Source: CAZWRV01 sp964636325
Lineage (GTDB): Bacteria; Verrucomicrobiota; Lentisphaeria; Victivallales; GWF2-50-93
Reading direction: 5' to 3'
Length of the DNA: 62,940 nucleotides
NCBI GenBank assembly: GCA_964636325.1
Contig: CAZWRV010000033.1
Coordinates: 1 to 62,940 of the forward strand
This document shows, one piece after another, positions 62,509 through 62,940 of this stretch. The position numbers and the translations under genes are program-made. The stretch's first letter is position 1. Every line of letters starts with the position of its first letter. Below the pieces are notes generated by a model. It did no database searches. It worked only from the letters and a program-made list of their open reading frames with translations, and was not told the origin of the DNA.

Positions 62509-62549
62509 GTAAATATTCAGTGAACTACGCCCTTTCACTGAATATTTAC
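62509..62549. repeat. 15-bp perfect inverted repeat
   Basis: GTAAATATTCAGTGA (62509-62523) and TCACTGAATATTTAC (62535-62549) form a perfect 15-bp stem with an 11-nt loop, 90 bp after the RACE gene. It could terminate that gene or mark the edge of the repeat C copy that follows. Confidence 0.7.
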
Positions 62550-62554
62550 CATGA

Positions 62555-62650
62555 CTGTGGATTCAGCAGGGAAATTGTTAATCTGCTCCCCCGTCATGTT
62601 CACCGCCGACGCAAGGTCGGTGGTGTCCATATTTTTAGACGATTATTATG
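62555..62650 (+). repeat. Repeat C, partial copy
   Basis: GATTCAGCAGGGAAATTG, the TCCCCC block, CATGTTCACCGCCGACGCAA and GTCCATATTTTTAGACGATT match, with few changes, the minus strand of the element at 33345-33509. The outer 17-bp arms are not intact here. A 63-codon open frame across this stretch is not credited. Confidence 0.75.
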
Positions 62651-62811
62651 GGCCGAGGGAGGGATGCGAGTCCTGCCGCGTCAAGGTTCAAAAGCTGAGG
62701 GAGCATCTGGCCGCGTCCGCTTCGGCGGTGAACAACAAGTAGTCCTCGGAATCACTTGAGGCAATTCGGCATCGCGGGCGGTGCGGACGCCGGGGCCGGC
62801 GTCCCTCCCTC

Positions 62812-62940
62812 GACAAAGTTTGCGACAAAGATGGGCGAGTTTCAGAGGAGTGCCCGTCTGCGAGATTCGCACTTCTGTCGATCATAAACTCGATGGAGGG
62901 CGAAGCCGTGCTGAGCCGCGGTTGAGCTCGGCTCAACCCT
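62812..62940 (+). repeat. Repeat A, tandem copies at window end
   Basis: CGACAAAGTTTGCGACAAAG and the end motif GAGTTTCAGAGGAG (62837-62850) close one copy; TTCTGTCGAT, CTCGATGGAGGGCGAAGC, CGTGCTGAGCCGC and the hairpin GGTTGAGC-TCG-GCTCAACC open the next, which runs off the window. Between 62650 and 62812 nothing is recognised. Confidence 0.75.

Noticed and set aside
62551..62742. A 63-codon open frame
   Set aside because: Begins in repeat C; the related copy at 33.4 kb has stops in the same frame, so coding is not conserved.

Overview
The window (about 63 kb, high GC, no rRNA) looks like a chromosomal segment from a member of the PVC superphylum, most likely Lentisphaerota. This is an inference from family content: pseudopilin-like proteins with the FTLIELL signal and an H-x9-DG C-terminal motif, a sulfatase, a GH38 mannosidase, GH42-like secreted hydrolases, a GxxExxY remnant, a giant RHS protein, and many short interspersed repeats. 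REGION 1 (45-13854): a glycan-utilisation locus. It holds a sulfatase, two very large secreted GH42-like proteins, an FTLIELL/H-x9-DG pseudopilin, a GntR-HTH/LacI-type-sensor regulator, an internally deleted third copy of the GH42-like gene, a decayed nucleotidyltransferase and a GH38 alpha-mannosidase. REGION 2 (14034-19658, minus strand): a compact lipid operon with the gene content of E. coli ynbABCD plus a PlsC acyltransferase: CDP-alcohol phosphatidyltransferase, CdsA-like cytidylyltransferase, PlsC, alpha/beta-hydrolase-methyltransferase fusion, PAP2-dual-specificity phosphatase fusion. REGION 3 (19671-32494, minus strand): a polymorphic-toxin-like locus. A 1.55k-residue multidomain secreted protein is followed by a 2,519-residue RHS protein with an AT-rich hydrolase-like C-terminal domain and a small lipoprotein that is a candidate immunity protein. 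REGION 4 (32.6-33.5 kb): a non-coding nest of repeats, including a 277-bp element with terminal inverted repeats and a 165-bp element with nested perfect inverted repeats. REGION 5 (33526-45061): mostly housekeeping: a fused tandem PilT-PilT ATPase, purD, an OppC-type permease, nadD, rsfS, an unknown gene, rodA, a DUF202 gene, peroxiredoxin, a Cys-rich PepSY-like small protein, panC and a uroporphyrinogen-decarboxylase-family gene. REGION 6 (45205-51956): a cobalamin riboswitch followed by an intrinsic terminator, then a pseudopilin, an unknown one-pass membrane protein, btuF, btuC, btuD and a cobB/cbiA gene. This puts a pilin-like protein under B12 control together with the B12 ABC importer, and is the most novel-looking system here. 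REGION 7 (51961-62940): a Phd/VapC-type toxin-antitoxin pair, a DegT aminotransferase, a 13-Asp-box secreted beta-propeller protein, decayed small genes, tRNA-Tyr and tRNA-Gly, a Prc protease, a TRL-like lipoprotein and a 2Fe-2S/DUF4445 corrinoid-activation (RACE) protein, ending in further copies of the dispersed repeats. Corrinoid biology links the B12 operon, the URO-D-family gene and the RACE gene.
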